64,000 nucleotides of DNA, taken from positions 1,017,964 through 1,081,963 of the forward strand of contig NZ_VCGW01000002.1 of the NCBI RefSeq assembly GCF_007671675.1, given 5' to 3'. The DNA comes from Marinobacter maritimus. GTDB taxonomy: Bacteria > Pseudomonadota > Gammaproteobacteria > Pseudomonadales > Oleiphilaceae. Positions 18,156 to 27,308 of the stretch are shown one piece after another; position 1 is the stretch's first letter, and the number at the start of each line of letters is the position of its first letter. Position numbers and translations under genes: made by a program. The notes below the pieces were generated by a model. The model ran no database searches. It saw only the letters and a program-made list of their open reading frames with translations, and was not told the DNA's origin.

Positions 18156-20592
18156 GCAGCTGTCGTGGTCAGTCTTGTCCGGGTGGGCGCGACCGCATCT
18201 GGGCTTCTGGAGAAGCGGCTACGCGATGCATTCCATCATGGGGCTGCTGTTCTTGCTGATCGCGCTGTTTGCTATTGGCATGTTCCTGTTATCTCATTTG
18301 AATCTGAGCTACTCGCAACAGGCGATGTACGAGTTGCGCAGGAATCAGATCCGGGATGTGTTCTTCACCGGTCTGATCCGGATTGATGCCCGCCAGATTG
18401 CGCTGGAGCGTCAGGTAGCAACGCTCGCGACCATCGGCGAAACCTTTTACCGACTATCGCAGAATCAGCCCGGCTCGTCAGACGCCCAGCGCCGACTACA
18501 GGGCCAGCTTGAAAAAACCCTGCAGAACCATCTTGAGAGTGAGGCGGAGGTTTCTGGTGCAGGTCTCTGGTACCAGCCGGGAATTGTGGCGCCTGCCGGT
18601 GAACGCTACGCTCCTTATCTGGTTAAGGCCGGAGTTGGCCAGCCCAGAATGCAATCACAATCGACCGACTTCCAACAGGCTCGCTGGTTTGACCTTACTC
18701 TGGGCAGTAACAGCGCCTTTGAGCCCGAACCGGGTGTATCTGTCTACTGGTCTCCTGTGTATTTTGACATGGCAACCGGGCGTGCGGTTCTCACTCTTGC
18801 TCAGCCAGTGTTTAGCGCCAAGGGGGAGATGATTGGCGTTGCAACCATCGACTGGGCTTCAGATCAGGTTGTTGATCTGGTCAGCCGCATGGAAGTCACG
18901 CAAAACAGCTTTTCTTTTCTCAACGACCGCAACAACAGAAACCTGTCCAGTCTCAGCCAAAACGCAGATCCGGTTCAGGAGCAAAAGCTTATTGATGCGA
19001 TCCTGGCAGCGAATCTTTCCGGAAATGATCCGGTTACGCCATCAGTGGCAGGTGATGGCCAAGCCCCGGAAAAACGTCTGCGCACACGGCAGCTTGAGGT
19101 CAGCGGGCGGCTCTATGAGTTGTATTACGCCACGACGCCGGCCGGTATGGTCTATGGTGCCGGCGTTCCAAAGGATGAGATTGACCGGGTGCTGGTACCC
19201 ATGCGCGACACCAACTACCGGATACTGCTGATCACAGGCTCGATTTTGCTGGCGCTGAGTCTTTACCTGCTTTATCGGATCATACAGCTCATGCGTGAAT
19301 TGCAGGCCTCCTACACGGACGCCCTGACCGGGCTGCCCAATCGTGTGCGCCTGTTGCGAGATCTGAAAGACCGGCAAGACGCCTGCCTCATCCTTCTGAA
19401 CCTGGACCGCTTCAAGGAAATAAACAGTCTGTTTGGCAATGAGTGTGGCGATGCCGTGCTTTTGGCCATGCGCAAGCAGGTACGCTCGTTTGTTCGCACC
19501 CACTCGCACCCCTTTGGGCGTTCTCCCGAACTGTACCGCCTGTCCAGTGATGAATTCGCGCTCTTGGGCCCCGGTGTTGCGGAGTCCAGGGTGCGTACGT
19601 TTGCAAGTGAATTGACCGACTTCCTTTGTTCGCAACGCGTTATCTGGCAGCAGCAGGCGCTGAGCCTGGACACCAGCGCGGGCATTGCGTTTCAGAGAGA
19701 GCGTAAAGATGATGCCGCACCGGACCGCCTGCTTAACCAGGCAACCATTGCTGTACTGCAGGCGCGAGACCAGATGCGCCAGTACCTGTTTTATGACCAA
19801 AGCCAGGAAGTTGAAAAAGGCTACGAGAAAAATATCTATTGGGCGCGGCGCCTCAAGGCGGCGATCGAGACCAACGCATTGCACCCCCACTTCCAGCCGA
19901 TTCACGACAACATGCAGGGCACGTTTACCAAGTATGAGTGCCTGGTGAGAATGGAAGACCCCGAGCATGGCGTGATCGCAGCCGGGCAGTTCATCGAAGT
20001 GGCCAATAAGCTCCGGCTTAACCGTCAGATCACCCGAATCATGGTGGAAAAGTCGTTTGCCGCGTTTGCAACTCAGCCTTACGAGTTTTCCATCAATTTG
20101 TCCTACGTGGATATCACAGATCCGGAAACCCTTGCCCTGATACTGGAACATTTGCGGGGGAGCAATGTTGGTGAGCGGGTGATTTTCGAGATTCTCGAAT
20201 CCGACGGCATCGGCAATTACGGCGACGTTTTGCAGTTTATCGACAAAGTGAAAGCCTTTGGATGCAGAATAGCCATTGATGATTTTGGCACCGGCTATTC
20301 CAATTTTTCCCATCTGCGCAAGTTGAACGTAGACTTTATCAAGATCGACGGTAGCCTGATTCGCTATCTGGCGCAGGATCACACGGCGTTTCTTGTGACC
20401 AAGGGAATCGTGCAATTTGCCCGCAGCATGGGTATCAAAACGGTGGCAGAATTTGTACACAGTGAAACGGTGCAGGAACGTGTTGTGGAGCTGGGCATTG
20501 ATTTCTCGCAGGGTGAGTACTTCGGGATGCCTGCGGCCGAGCTGTTGCATCGAGACGGGCAAACTGGATCAGGAAAAGACAGGTCTGCCTGA
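18145..20592 (+). CDS. Membrane-bound Cache-GGDEF-EAL protein, probable c-di-GMP phosphodiesterase
   Basis: An 815-residue signalling protein. Order: cytoplasmic start, helix near residues 32-55, a periplasmic Cache-type sensor to about 365, a second helix near 370-392, a GGDEF domain (about 405-545) and an EAL domain (about 570-800). The GGDEF active site reads SSDEF, so cyclase activity is doubtful. The EAL catalytic set looks complete: ECLVR, SINLS, EILES, IDDFGTGYSN, IKIDGS, a Glu in TVAEF, and the FSQGEYFG end motif. It should therefore degrade c-di-GMP in response to a periplasmic signal. Translationally coupled to the Sel1 lipoprotein upstream. Confidence 0.88.
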   Translation: MHIKQLSWSVLSGWARPHLGFWRSGYAMHSIMGLLFLLIALFAIGMFLLSHLNLSYSQQAMYELRRNQIRDVFFTGLIRIDARQIALERQVATLATIGETFYRLSQNQPGSSDAQRRLQGQLEKTLQNHLESEAEVSGAGLWYQPGIVAPAGERYAPYLVKAGVGQPRMQSQSTDFQQARWFDLTLGSNSAFEPEPGVSVYWSPVYFDMATGRAVLTLAQPVFSAKGEMIGVATIDWASDQVVDLVSRMEVTQNSFSFLNDRNNRNLSSLSQNADPVQEQKLIDAILAANLSGNDPVTPSVAGDGQAPEKRLRTRQLEVSGRLYELYYATTPAGMVYGAGVPKDEIDRVLVPMRDTNYRILLITGSILLALSLYLLYRIIQLMRELQASYTDALTGLPNRVRLLRDLKDRQDACLILLNLDRFKEINSLFGNECGDAVLLAMRKQVRSFVRTHSHPFGRSPELYRLSSDEFALLGPGVAESRVRTFASELTDFLCSQRVIWQQQALSLDTSAGIAFQRERKDDAAPDRLLNQATIAVLQARDQMRQYLFYDQSQEVEKGYEKNIYWARRLKAAIETNALHPHFQPIHDNMQGTFTKYECLVRMEDPEHGVIAAGQFIEVANKLRLNRQITRIMVEKSFAAFATQPYEFSINLSYVDITDPETLALILEHLRGSNVGERVIFEILESDGIGNYGDVLQFIDKVKAFGCRIAIDDFGTGYSNFSHLRKLNVDFIKIDGSLIRYLAQDHTAFLVTKGIVQFARSMGIKTVAEFVHSETVQERVVELGIDFSQGEYFGMPAAELLHRDGQTGSGKDRSA

Positions 20593-20665
20593 TGCCTTCA
20601 ATCCGGTAAGGCACGGGGTTGCTCTTCTGAAGCGTTTAATCCCGTTATTTCAGGAGTTGGGTGGA

Positions 20666-22657
20666 TTACTCGCGCCCCAAAGCCCAACTGCTTTGGGCCA
20701 ATTGCATGGCCCGGTTGACGTCGTCGGTTGGGACATCGCTTGGCTCCCTCTTTTCGAGCGGGTCGTAGTGAAATACATACAGCCGTGAGGCGAACTCGGC
20801 CACCGATAACGAGGCTTCGCCGTAAAGCTCGCCGTGGCCCTGGGTTGAGGTGATGATTCCCTGGCCCCAGTTTTGCCCGCTGTCGTTGTTGGGGTTGAAA
20901 AAATAGACGCGCATAACCTCGTCCGGGTCCAACGCAAGCCGTTGTATGGTGATGGCGTGCCAGCCAAGAAAGCGCGTGGCGCTGTCAGTCACCGCAATAC
21001 CTGCCGGTTGTGGGCTGATGACAGGAATGTTGCCATTATAGAAAGGGTGATAAGCCGCATAGAAATCCCGAATAAACCCTTCGAAGTCTTTCAGGCTACC
21101 CGTGAAAACATCCACGGCTATGCGAAATCCGTGGCCGACATGATCGCCGTGGAATTCGGCGTTGACCCATTTGTGCGGATCTTCTCCGCGCCCGATACTG
21201 CGCCGGCCCATTTCAAAATAGATGCGATCCAGGTGCGGTACGGTTAGCAGTGATACTGCATCCACATCCACCGGCGGCTCGGCCGCCATTCCGGTGCCAA
21301 GTTCCCGCGAAGAAATACTGTTGCCTTCAAAGCGCATCACGATTTCATCGTCGCGCGCCGCCCAGGCAAGGATCCGAAGCAGCTCTGCCGGCATGTTGTA
21401 AGCCCACATGGACAGGGCGCGCGTCGACTGGCAGGTGGGGTAGTTGCCTTGTCCTATGCCCAGAGGGCGCCCGAGTACGTTGAGCACGTCGGCGAGCAAA
21501 AAGCATTCGGGGGAGCGGCTGCTCCCAAAAACGGCCACAATTTTTTCCGCCGCAGCGTCGCAGAGCGACAGCCGTATTTGGCGCCACAGGGAAGGTGCCA
21601 CCGAGGGCGAGTAGAGAATACCCCGCTCGAGCATCATGGCCAGGCCATAGGTACATTGGCTGGTCTCGGGAAACACAGCCTCGTCAATCAGCGTTTGAAT
21701 CAACGCGGGGTAGCAATGAAAGGCGTCGGCACCTGTGTGGCTCAGCCCCAAAGCCGTGGGAATCAGGGCGTTCCAGCGGCCGCGCAGGTAGCGTATGAAT
21801 ACCGGCATGTAGGTCGATACCAGGCCGGTGCTGTGCATGGCCTGGGCAAAGGCGATGGCCTCCTGCAGCAGAGTGGCGTCGTCCATTTCCGTCAGTCGTT
21901 CGGCGTAGATACCGAAGCCGGGGTCTTCACGACAACCTTCAGTGGGGCTGAACACGGCGTTGATCAGCTGCAGCGCGTCGTCGCCAACGTCGCCGCCCAG
22001 TGCGTCCGGTTTTTCCAGGCAGACTGCAATCTGGGTCACCATATGTTTAACACCCTCTACCTGGACAGGCCGTTGCGCCAGAATCCGCCAGACCTCGGCC
22101 ACCAGATGTTCCAGAAGGTTTTCGTAGCCCAGATGCCGGAGCAGATAGTGATACAGGTTCTGCACCGCGTAGCCGAGCTGATCGGGCCGCAACCGGTCGG
22201 CTTCCTGGAGGTCACCAACCACCAGATCGAGATTCATCGCCAGTACCTGGGCGAGAAAGTGATGGGCGTGCTCGGCTGAGATAGAAGCGTGGATGTAGTC
22301 GCCTTTGGCCACCGCCAATAGGCGAATCTGGCTCAGGCTTTCAACCATGGTTGCGGCCGGATCGCCGTGGCGTACTGTGCGTGCGGCCAGGGAAGGCACC
22401 AGTGTCTGAGGATAGTCCCAGTCACTCCCACCAAAGAACCTCGCCGACTCAATGGCCGGCACGCGTTCGTAAAGCGCCTCCAGACCTTCGGGGCTGAACA
22501 TCAGGGGCCGTGCAGCATCAATCACCTCGAATACCGGCGAGACGCCGTGGATGGCGTTGAGTTCATCAAGGCTGTTGATAGCCGCATCAAGTGATTTGAC
22601 GAACTCGGCGGGCGCGCCGTTTTTCCGGTTTTCGGGTTCTTGGTTGGCGTTGGTCAT
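20666..22657 (-). CDS. Unrecognised 663-residue protein; C-terminus resembles a cysteine-protease-like fold
   Basis: I do not recognise this protein as a named family. It has no signal peptide and no membrane segment. Residues 1 to about 400 are mostly helical. The C-terminal third contains QGNYPTCQSTRALSMW with Cys409, then FLGWHAITIQR with His567, then YFFNPNNDSGQNWG with Asn588, Asn590 and Asp592. A Cys, a distant His and then an Asn or Asp in this order and context is what papain/transglutaminase-like enzymes show, so a thiol hydrolase or an inactive relative is possible. That is an inference from motif order alone. ATG 22657 is preferred because AAGG lies nine bases upstream; an ATG at 22666 is next to that site. 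Genes on either side are unrelated. Confidence 0.6.
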   Translation of the reverse strand: MTNANQEPENRKNGAPAEFVKSLDAAINSLDELNAIHGVSPVFEVIDAARPLMFSPEGLEALYERVPAIESARFFGGSDWDYPQTLVPSLAARTVRHGDPAATMVESLSQIRLLAVAKGDYIHASISAEHAHHFLAQVLAMNLDLVVGDLQEADRLRPDQLGYAVQNLYHYLLRHLGYENLLEHLVAEVWRILAQRPVQVEGVKHMVTQIAVCLEKPDALGGDVGDDALQLINAVFSPTEGCREDPGFGIYAERLTEMDDATLLQEAIAFAQAMHSTGLVSTYMPVFIRYLRGRWNALIPTALGLSHTGADAFHCYPALIQTLIDEAVFPETSQCTYGLAMMLERGILYSPSVAPSLWRQIRLSLCDAAAEKIVAVFGSSRSPECFLLADVLNVLGRPLGIGQGNYPTCQSTRALSMWAYNMPAELLRILAWAARDDEIVMRFEGNSISSRELGTGMAAEPPVDVDAVSLLTVPHLDRIYFEMGRRSIGRGEDPHKWVNAEFHGDHVGHGFRIAVDVFTGSLKDFEGFIRDFYAAYHPFYNGNIPVISPQPAGIAVTDSATRFLGWHAITIQRLALDPDEVMRVYFFNPNNDSGQNWGQGIITSTQGHGELYGEASLSVAEFASRLYVFHYDPLEKREPSDVPTDDVNRAMQLAQSSWALGRE

Positions 22658-22768
22658 ATCACCCATCCTTGAGCTAACCTCAGGATATGTCAACCTGACC
22701 TTTCAAAGCGCATGGGGGGCTGCAGGTTGGTGTACCTTTTGCTGCTTCCCGGAGCGGCCAGCTTTACT

Positions 22769-23560
22769 CTAGTCCGTCCAAGGAAGATCGGGGTGTCCTG
22801 GGAGGCTAATCGCTTCGATCATTTCATCGGGGTATGTGCCCCGATGGTATCTTGCAAAGGTGCCGTCCAGTTTCATCTTGTCGAGGGTTTCTTGCCAGAG
22901 GGCAACGGTAGCGTCTGGTGTATCCAGAGACATGGCAATGTACAGGTACCTTGTCGATGTAGCATAGGCAAGTACCACATCGCTCTCTGAGTAATCCGTT
23001 GCGGCTATCAAGGGCAGGCGACCAATGTCGCTGGTAATCCAGGCATCAACGCGACCGTGCATTAACATCTCCAGACATTGCGCCGGCCGGGTGGGTTGTT
23101 CCAGATTGGTAAAACCCAGTTCCTTCAGTGCCTGCCCGCCTCCGCCTCCCCGGTAGACACAGATGCCATCCAGCTTGCGCGCATCTTCCATTGTTCCTAT
23201 CGCAATAACATCCCGGCTGCGGACGAAAAAGCCGCCGGTAACGCGTTTGATCGGGCCGACCCATTTGAACAGGTCTTCCCGGATTTCTGAACGGGCAGTT
23301 TCAAACAGTGCTACCTTCGGCCCCTGTAGGGCCATCCTGTAGCCCCGTGCCCAGGGAAGCATAGTGATGTCAGCGGGCTCGCCAACACGCTTCATCAATT
23401 CACGTACAAATTCAGCGGTAGGACCGGTGACACGGCCGTTTGCATCGAGGTACTCACCTGGAGGGGAGTGCTCGGTCACAACGCTCATTGGTTGCGCCCA
23501 TACCAAAGAGCATGAAAGTGTAGTGGTTAGGAGTATTCCCGACAAAGCTATTCTAACCAC
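22769..23560 (-). CDS. Periplasmic solute-binding protein, SBP_bac_3 type
   Basis: A 263-residue secreted protein. The signal peptide ends near residue 22 (VWA-QP). The mature part has the two-lobed family-3 binding-protein layout, with TGPTAEFVRELMKRVG early and the hinge-region motif KLDGTFARYHRG late. No transporter genes lie next to it. Orphan proteins of this kind either serve distant amino-acid transporters or feed ligand signals; ligand unknown. Two cysteines (in GICVYRG and AQCLEML) could form a disulfide. Confidence 0.75.
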   Translation of the reverse strand: MVRIALSGILLTTTLSCSLVWAQPMSVVTEHSPPGEYLDANGRVTGPTAEFVRELMKRVGEPADITMLPWARGYRMALQGPKVALFETARSEIREDLFKWVGPIKRVTGGFFVRSRDVIAIGTMEDARKLDGICVYRGGGGGQALKELGFTNLEQPTRPAQCLEMLMHGRVDAWITSDIGRLPLIAATDYSESDVVLAYATSTRYLYIAMSLDTPDATVALWQETLDKMKLDGTFARYHRGTYPDEMIEAISLPGHPDLPWTD

Positions 23561-23616
23561 ACCACAATCCCCAGCTATTCATAAATCCTGTTTCCCGGAA
23601 ATCACCCAGTTACCAA

Positions 23617-24222
23617 TCATGGGCCGCGCTCAAGGTCCAGCGCCAGCAACTCCTGTAGCATGCTGTAACTCAACCCCCATATGCAATAGTCCTGATATCG
23701 GCAACAGGAGAGCATTAAGGTGCCGATAGGTGTGCGCCAGGGAAGTTTGCTCTGGTTCTCTTTTGCCGCAAGGTAGTCGAGGGAAATCCACACCATCTGC
23801 GCGACTTCGTGATTCGGCGATACCGCCTGCGGTCCACGCCACTCGTAAACATAAGGTGTGATGACCATAGGTAGCCAACGGCTGTGTTGGCGGGTAACCA
23901 GGTCAGACAGTCTGGTCTGAAAGTGGCCATGGCTAATCAGGTCTACTCCGGTTTCTTCGCGGGTTTCCCGTTCAGCCGCCGCCCGGGGCGAAGCATCCTC
24001 TGGTTGCATGCGGCCTCCGGGAAAAGCCATGTCTCCGGACCAGGGGTCACCTTCCCGGCGGGCCCGCTGGATAAACAGCAATTCCACGCCGCAGTCTTCA
24101 GACTGTCTGTAAATTAAAGCCACAGAGGCTCGGGCAAGGCGGCGCCGGAAAGGTAGCTCACGGGGGCGCATGTTAAGCTGCCAGCGTTTGGGTGTCACAG
24201 AGCGTCGTCCTTTGTTGTTCAC
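23617..24222 (-). CDS. Nudix hydrolase, CoA-pyrophosphatase-like
   Basis: A 201-residue cytoplasmic hydrolase. The Nudix box is visible from FPGGRMQPEDASPRAAAERE through TREETG near residues 66-92, with the two-residue longer spacing and the PEDAS wording typical of the CoA diphosphatase (NudL/YeaB) group. It would cleave CoA or a similar dinucleotide-type diphosphate. An internal ATG 17 codons in could be the true start. It lies convergent to nothing and divergent from the yqeY gene. Confidence 0.8.
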   Translation of the reverse strand: MNNKGRRSVTPKRWQLNMRPRELPFRRRLARASVALIYRQSEDCGVELLFIQRARREGDPWSGDMAFPGGRMQPEDASPRAAAERETREETGVDLISHGHFQTRLSDLVTRQHSRWLPMVITPYVYEWRGPQAVSPNHEVAQMVWISLDYLAAKENQSKLPWRTPIGTLMLSCCRYQDYCIWGLSYSMLQELLALDLERGP

Positions 24223-24310
24223 GATTGAACCTGCGCAGCTTTTCCGTTAAACCTAACACCTTTCTCAATATGAAATCAGTTATCTTAACCCCCTGAACAG
24301 GAGCCTAATA

Positions 24311-24763
24311 ATGGCGGAATTATCATTAAAAGAACAACTGAGTAGCGCTGTAAAAGACGCGATGCGCAAGAAGGACAAACTGCGGCTTGTCACTCTGCGT
24401 ATGGCTCAGGCAGCGGTCAAACAGATCGAGATTGATGAGCGCCGCGACTTGAGTGACGAGGACGTGCTGAAGGTGCTGGACAAAATGCTCAAGCAACGTC
24501 GCGATTCCGCCCGTCAATATGATGATGCCGGGCGGGAGGAACTGGGCGACAAAGAGCGGGCGGAAATGGTGATTATTGAGGAATTCATGCCCGCAGCTCT
24601 TACCGAGGATGATCTGGACCGTCTGATCCGTGAGGCAATCAGCTCAACCGACGCGCAGGGCATGCAGGACATGGGGCGTGTGATGAACGAGCTGCGCCCA
24701 AAGGTACTTGGTCGAGTCGAAATGGGTCACTTGGGCAAGAAGGTGCGGGCCGCGCTGGCTTAG
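24311..24763 (+). CDS. yqeY: GatB/YqeY domain protein
   Basis: A 150-residue cytoplasmic protein of the YqeY family, which matches the tail domain of the GatB subunit of tRNA-dependent amidotransferase and probably binds tRNA; its exact role is unknown. Family marks are DAMRKKDKLRLVTLRM near residue 17 and QDMGRVMNELRPK near 120. ATG 24311 follows CAGGAG. It is usually next to rpsU or dnaG; here it is followed by a DUF4112 gene 33 bases later. Confidence 0.88.
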   Translation: MAELSLKEQLSSAVKDAMRKKDKLRLVTLRMAQAAVKQIEIDERRDLSDEDVLKVLDKMLKQRRDSARQYDDAGREELGDKERAEMVIIEEFMPAALTEDDLDRLIREAISSTDAQGMQDMGRVMNELRPKVLGRVEMGHLGKKVRAALA

Positions 24764-24796
24764 GTGAATACGGTTGGCATTTTATTGGGATACGTT

Positions 24797-25252
24797 ATGG
24801 CAAAGCCTACCGAAGCCCGGCAGCGGGCGATACTTGAGCGGCTGGATAAGTTCAGCCGCTTTACCGATAGCAGTATCGGTATTCCCTTCACTCGGTTCCA
24901 GGTCGGGGCTGAGGCCATTATCGGCTTGGTACCGGTGGTAGGCGACGCCGCGGGCCTGGTGTTGTCGGGCTATGTGTTGGTCGAAGCTCAGCGGGCTGGG
25001 GCCAGCAAGGATGTGAAGCTGCTTATCCTGCGCAATATGGGTATCGATTTTGTCGGTGGCCTGGTGCCCGTGGTGGGAGATGCCTTTGATGCCATTTACA
25101 AAGCCAATACCCGCAATACCCGATTGCTGAGGCGCTATCTGGAAGAGCAACTTGCCGTGGAGCCGCCTCCGCCACCCTTTCCCTGGAAGACCTTGATCGG
25201 GCTGTCCATCCTGTTTGGAGTTATTACGGCTGGTCTGATGCTGTTTTTTTGA
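24797..25252 (+). CDS. DUF4112 membrane protein
   Basis: A 151-residue protein with the DUF4112 double motif: LVPVVGDAAG near residue 45 and GLVPVVGDAFDA near 86, each followed by a helix, and a C-terminal membrane segment (TLIGLSILFGVITAGLMLFF). Function of the family is unknown. The ATG at 24797 is preferred over a GTG at 24764 because of GGGATACGTT before it. Probably co-transcribed with yqeY. Confidence 0.82.
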   Translation: MAKPTEARQRAILERLDKFSRFTDSSIGIPFTRFQVGAEAIIGLVPVVGDAAGLVLSGYVLVEAQRAGASKDVKLLILRNMGIDFVGGLVPVVGDAFDAIYKANTRNTRLLRRYLEEQLAVEPPPPPFPWKTLIGLSILFGVITAGLMLFF

Positions 25253-25272
25253 CAAATTAGCCAAGAAATAAC

Positions 25273-25470
25273 TCAGTGGCGCGGGTTATTGTCACCAGAG
25301 GTGTCTTCGCCGGGTGAATGATCATCGGATGCGTTGTCATCCGGTGTGAGGTAGTAATCCTTTTTCTCGAATGTCTTCATATCAGGATCTTCGATGTTGT
25401 TCCTGCGACGGCCCTGATAAAGCCAAAAAGCCAGAGCAGCACCAATAATGATAACTACGATCCACTTCAT
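25273..25470 (-). CDS. Small single-helix membrane protein
   Basis: A 65-residue protein with one N-terminal membrane helix (VVIIIGAALAFWLY) followed by a basic stop-transfer patch (GRRR) and an acidic, Asp/Asn-rich tail. The strong GGAGGA site seven bases before the ATG supports translation. No family recognised. It converges with the DUF4112 gene. Confidence 0.6.
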   Translation of the reverse strand: MKWIVVIIIGAALAFWLYQGRRRNNIEDPDMKTFEKKDYYLTPDDNASDDHSPGEDTSGDNNPRH

Positions 25471-25631
25471 GTCTGTTCCTCCGCCCAGTGATATACCTTA
25501 CATTCAGGCATGCCGCAGGGCGATCCGTCAATGTTGATCGTGTCATCGTGCTCCAGCAGCTTCAGGCTGCGCCGGAACGATAGGTTGCGAGCCGCATTTC
25601 TCTCTTGAAAGCCGGGATGCAGGCGAGACCC

Positions 25632-26522
25632 TCAGGGCAGAGTGGCGAGCAGATCATTAATCGCCCGGGCAAAGGGCACCGGCGAATCTTCCTGGAGGAA
25701 GTGGCCGCCTTTGAGCGTGACATGGGGCTGATCCTTCGCACCCGGAATCCGTTTTTGCATGTACGCGGCACCGCCACGGGTAATGGGGTCGCCGTTGCTG
25801 AAGGTGGTGAGGAAGGGTTTTTCCCAGCGCTCAAGGACGGCCCAGGCTTTGCGGTTGGCTTCGCTCGCCGGGTCGTCTGAGCGCACTGGTACGAGGCGAG
25901 GAAATGCACGGGCGCCAGCCTTGTGTTTTTTGCTCGGGAAGGGGGCGTCGTATGCCCGCAGTTCGTCCGGACCCAGTTTGCGGAATGAGCCTACGTTGAT
26001 GATTCGGCCAATGGGGAACCAGGGGCTGTGTAGCGCAAAGTTTTTCCAGATATTGAACGCAGGTGGTGTTTTCTGATCTCCGGTGGGCAGCATGCCGTTG
26101 CCGACCACAATGGCGCGGAAGCGCTCCGGGTTTTCGGCGGCGAGCCGCAAGCCCAGCAGTGATCCCCAATCCTGGCATACCAGAGTGATGTTGTTCAGAT
26201 CGAGCTTATCGATGAACTGTTGCATCCATTCCATGTGCGTTTGGTAGCTGTAATCCTCAATGGAGGTTGGCTTGTCGGACTTGCCAAAACCGATAAGGTC
26301 CGGCGCAATAACCCGATGGCCAGCCGCCGCGCATACGGGAATCATGTGGCGATAGAGATAAGACCAGGAAGGCTCCCCGTGCAGCATGAGAATCGGGCTG
26401 GCATTCGCGGGCCCTTCATCCACGTAATGCATTCGCAGGTTGTCGAGATCAACGTAGTTCGGCTCGAAAGGATAGTCGAGCAGCTGTTTAAAGCGTGTGT
26501 CCGGTGTTCTGACGAAATCCAT
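25632..26522 (-). CDS. Haloalkane dehalogenase, HLD-I subfamily
   Basis: A 296-residue alpha/beta hydrolase that should release halide from haloalkanes to give the alcohol. Seen: oxyanion motif HGEPSWSYLYRH near residue 49, nucleophile elbow CQDWGS with Asp near 117 and the halide-holding Trp right after it, and catalytic His in KGGHFLQED near 275. A cap domain with a further Trp pair (SPWFPIG) lies between. Wording is close to DhlA/DhmA-type enzymes. Starts with a good family N-terminus at 26522. No dehalogenation operon or regulator lies next to it. Confidence 0.88.
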   Translation of the reverse strand: MDFVRTPDTRFKQLLDYPFEPNYVDLDNLRMHYVDEGPANASPILMLHGEPSWSYLYRHMIPVCAAAGHRVIAPDLIGFGKSDKPTSIEDYSYQTHMEWMQQFIDKLDLNNITLVCQDWGSLLGLRLAAENPERFRAIVVGNGMLPTGDQKTPPAFNIWKNFALHSPWFPIGRIINVGSFRKLGPDELRAYDAPFPSKKHKAGARAFPRLVPVRSDDPASEANRKAWAVLERWEKPFLTTFSNGDPITRGGAAYMQKRIPGAKDQPHVTLKGGHFLQEDSPVPFARAINDLLATLP

Positions 26523-26668
26523 AGCCGTTGCCTTGTTATTCGATGTTCTTCCCGCGAGTGTAACAATCCCGAATGAAAAATGATCTATTCTGAAGTTGTA
26601 CAGCCCAGGGAAAGTGGTAATTCGTGGTCGGGCATCGCTTCCACCAATGATCGCCTGGGAGGTTCAGA

Positions 26669-27274
26669 ATGAGTGACAGATTGTTTGGTGAGGATGTGCT
26701 CTTTTTTCAGCGACTGCTGAAGTCGGAAGGCTTTTATCGGGGCGCGCTGGACGGGTTATGGGGCCACCTCTCTGAGGCGGCCTCTACGGCTTTCGATACC
26801 GAATATGAAAAGCTCAAGGGCGAGCTTGGCACGTTTGACCGGCGCACAGAACAGAAGATTTCCTCTCTGTCTATTCGGGCTCAGCAAGAGGCTCGTAAGT
26901 TTATGGCGCGGGCACTAAGCCGGGGCGTGAACGTAAAAATTATTTCCGGAACCCGCACTTACCACGAGCAGAATCAGCTCTTTCGCCAGGGGCGCTACGG
27001 CAATCCCGGCCCGGTCGTTACGCGAGCGCGGGGAGGGCACAGCAATCATAACTTTGGCATCGCGTGGGACATTGGTATTTTCAGGGAAGGCGGTTCCTAC
27101 TCAACGAGTCAGAGTGATTATGACGCGGTTGCGGAATACGCGGCCGGACCGCTGGTGTGGGGTGGCAGTTGGCGCTCGTTCAAGGATTCGCCGCACTATC
27201 AACTGGCGACGGCCTACACCCAGATTGCCTGGGTGCGGACGCGCTTTGAGCAGGGTGAGGCCTACGTAGCGTGA
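26669..27274 (+). CDS. M15 peptidoglycan peptidase with N-terminal binding domain
   Basis: A 201-residue protein related to CwlK and phage L-alanyl-D-glutamate endopeptidases. The first 45 residues look like a peptidoglycan-binding helix bundle (FQRLLKSEGFYRGALDGLWG). The catalytic domain has SGTRTYHEQNQLFRQG, the zinc motif SNHNFGIAWDIGIF and the final HY histidine (DSPHYQL), so the zinc ligands are complete. There is no signal peptide, as in phage endolysins, yet no phage genes surround it. A ribosome site GGGAGG precedes the ATG. Confidence 0.85.
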   Translation: MSDRLFGEDVLFFQRLLKSEGFYRGALDGLWGHLSEAASTAFDTEYEKLKGELGTFDRRTEQKISSLSIRAQQEARKFMARALSRGVNVKIISGTRTYHEQNQLFRQGRYGNPGPVVTRARGGHSNHNFGIAWDIGIFREGGSYSTSQSDYDAVAEYAAGPLVWGGSWRSFKDSPHYQLATAYTQIAWVRTRFEQGEAYVA

Positions 27275-27308
27275 AATTTTTCAGCATGCTACTGCAGCGT
27301 ACTGGAGT

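Noticed and set aside
19042..20562. 506-residue minus-strand frame inside the GGDEF-EAL gene
   Set aside because: Exact antisense of conserved GGDEF/EAL codons; length comes from GC-rich codon bias.
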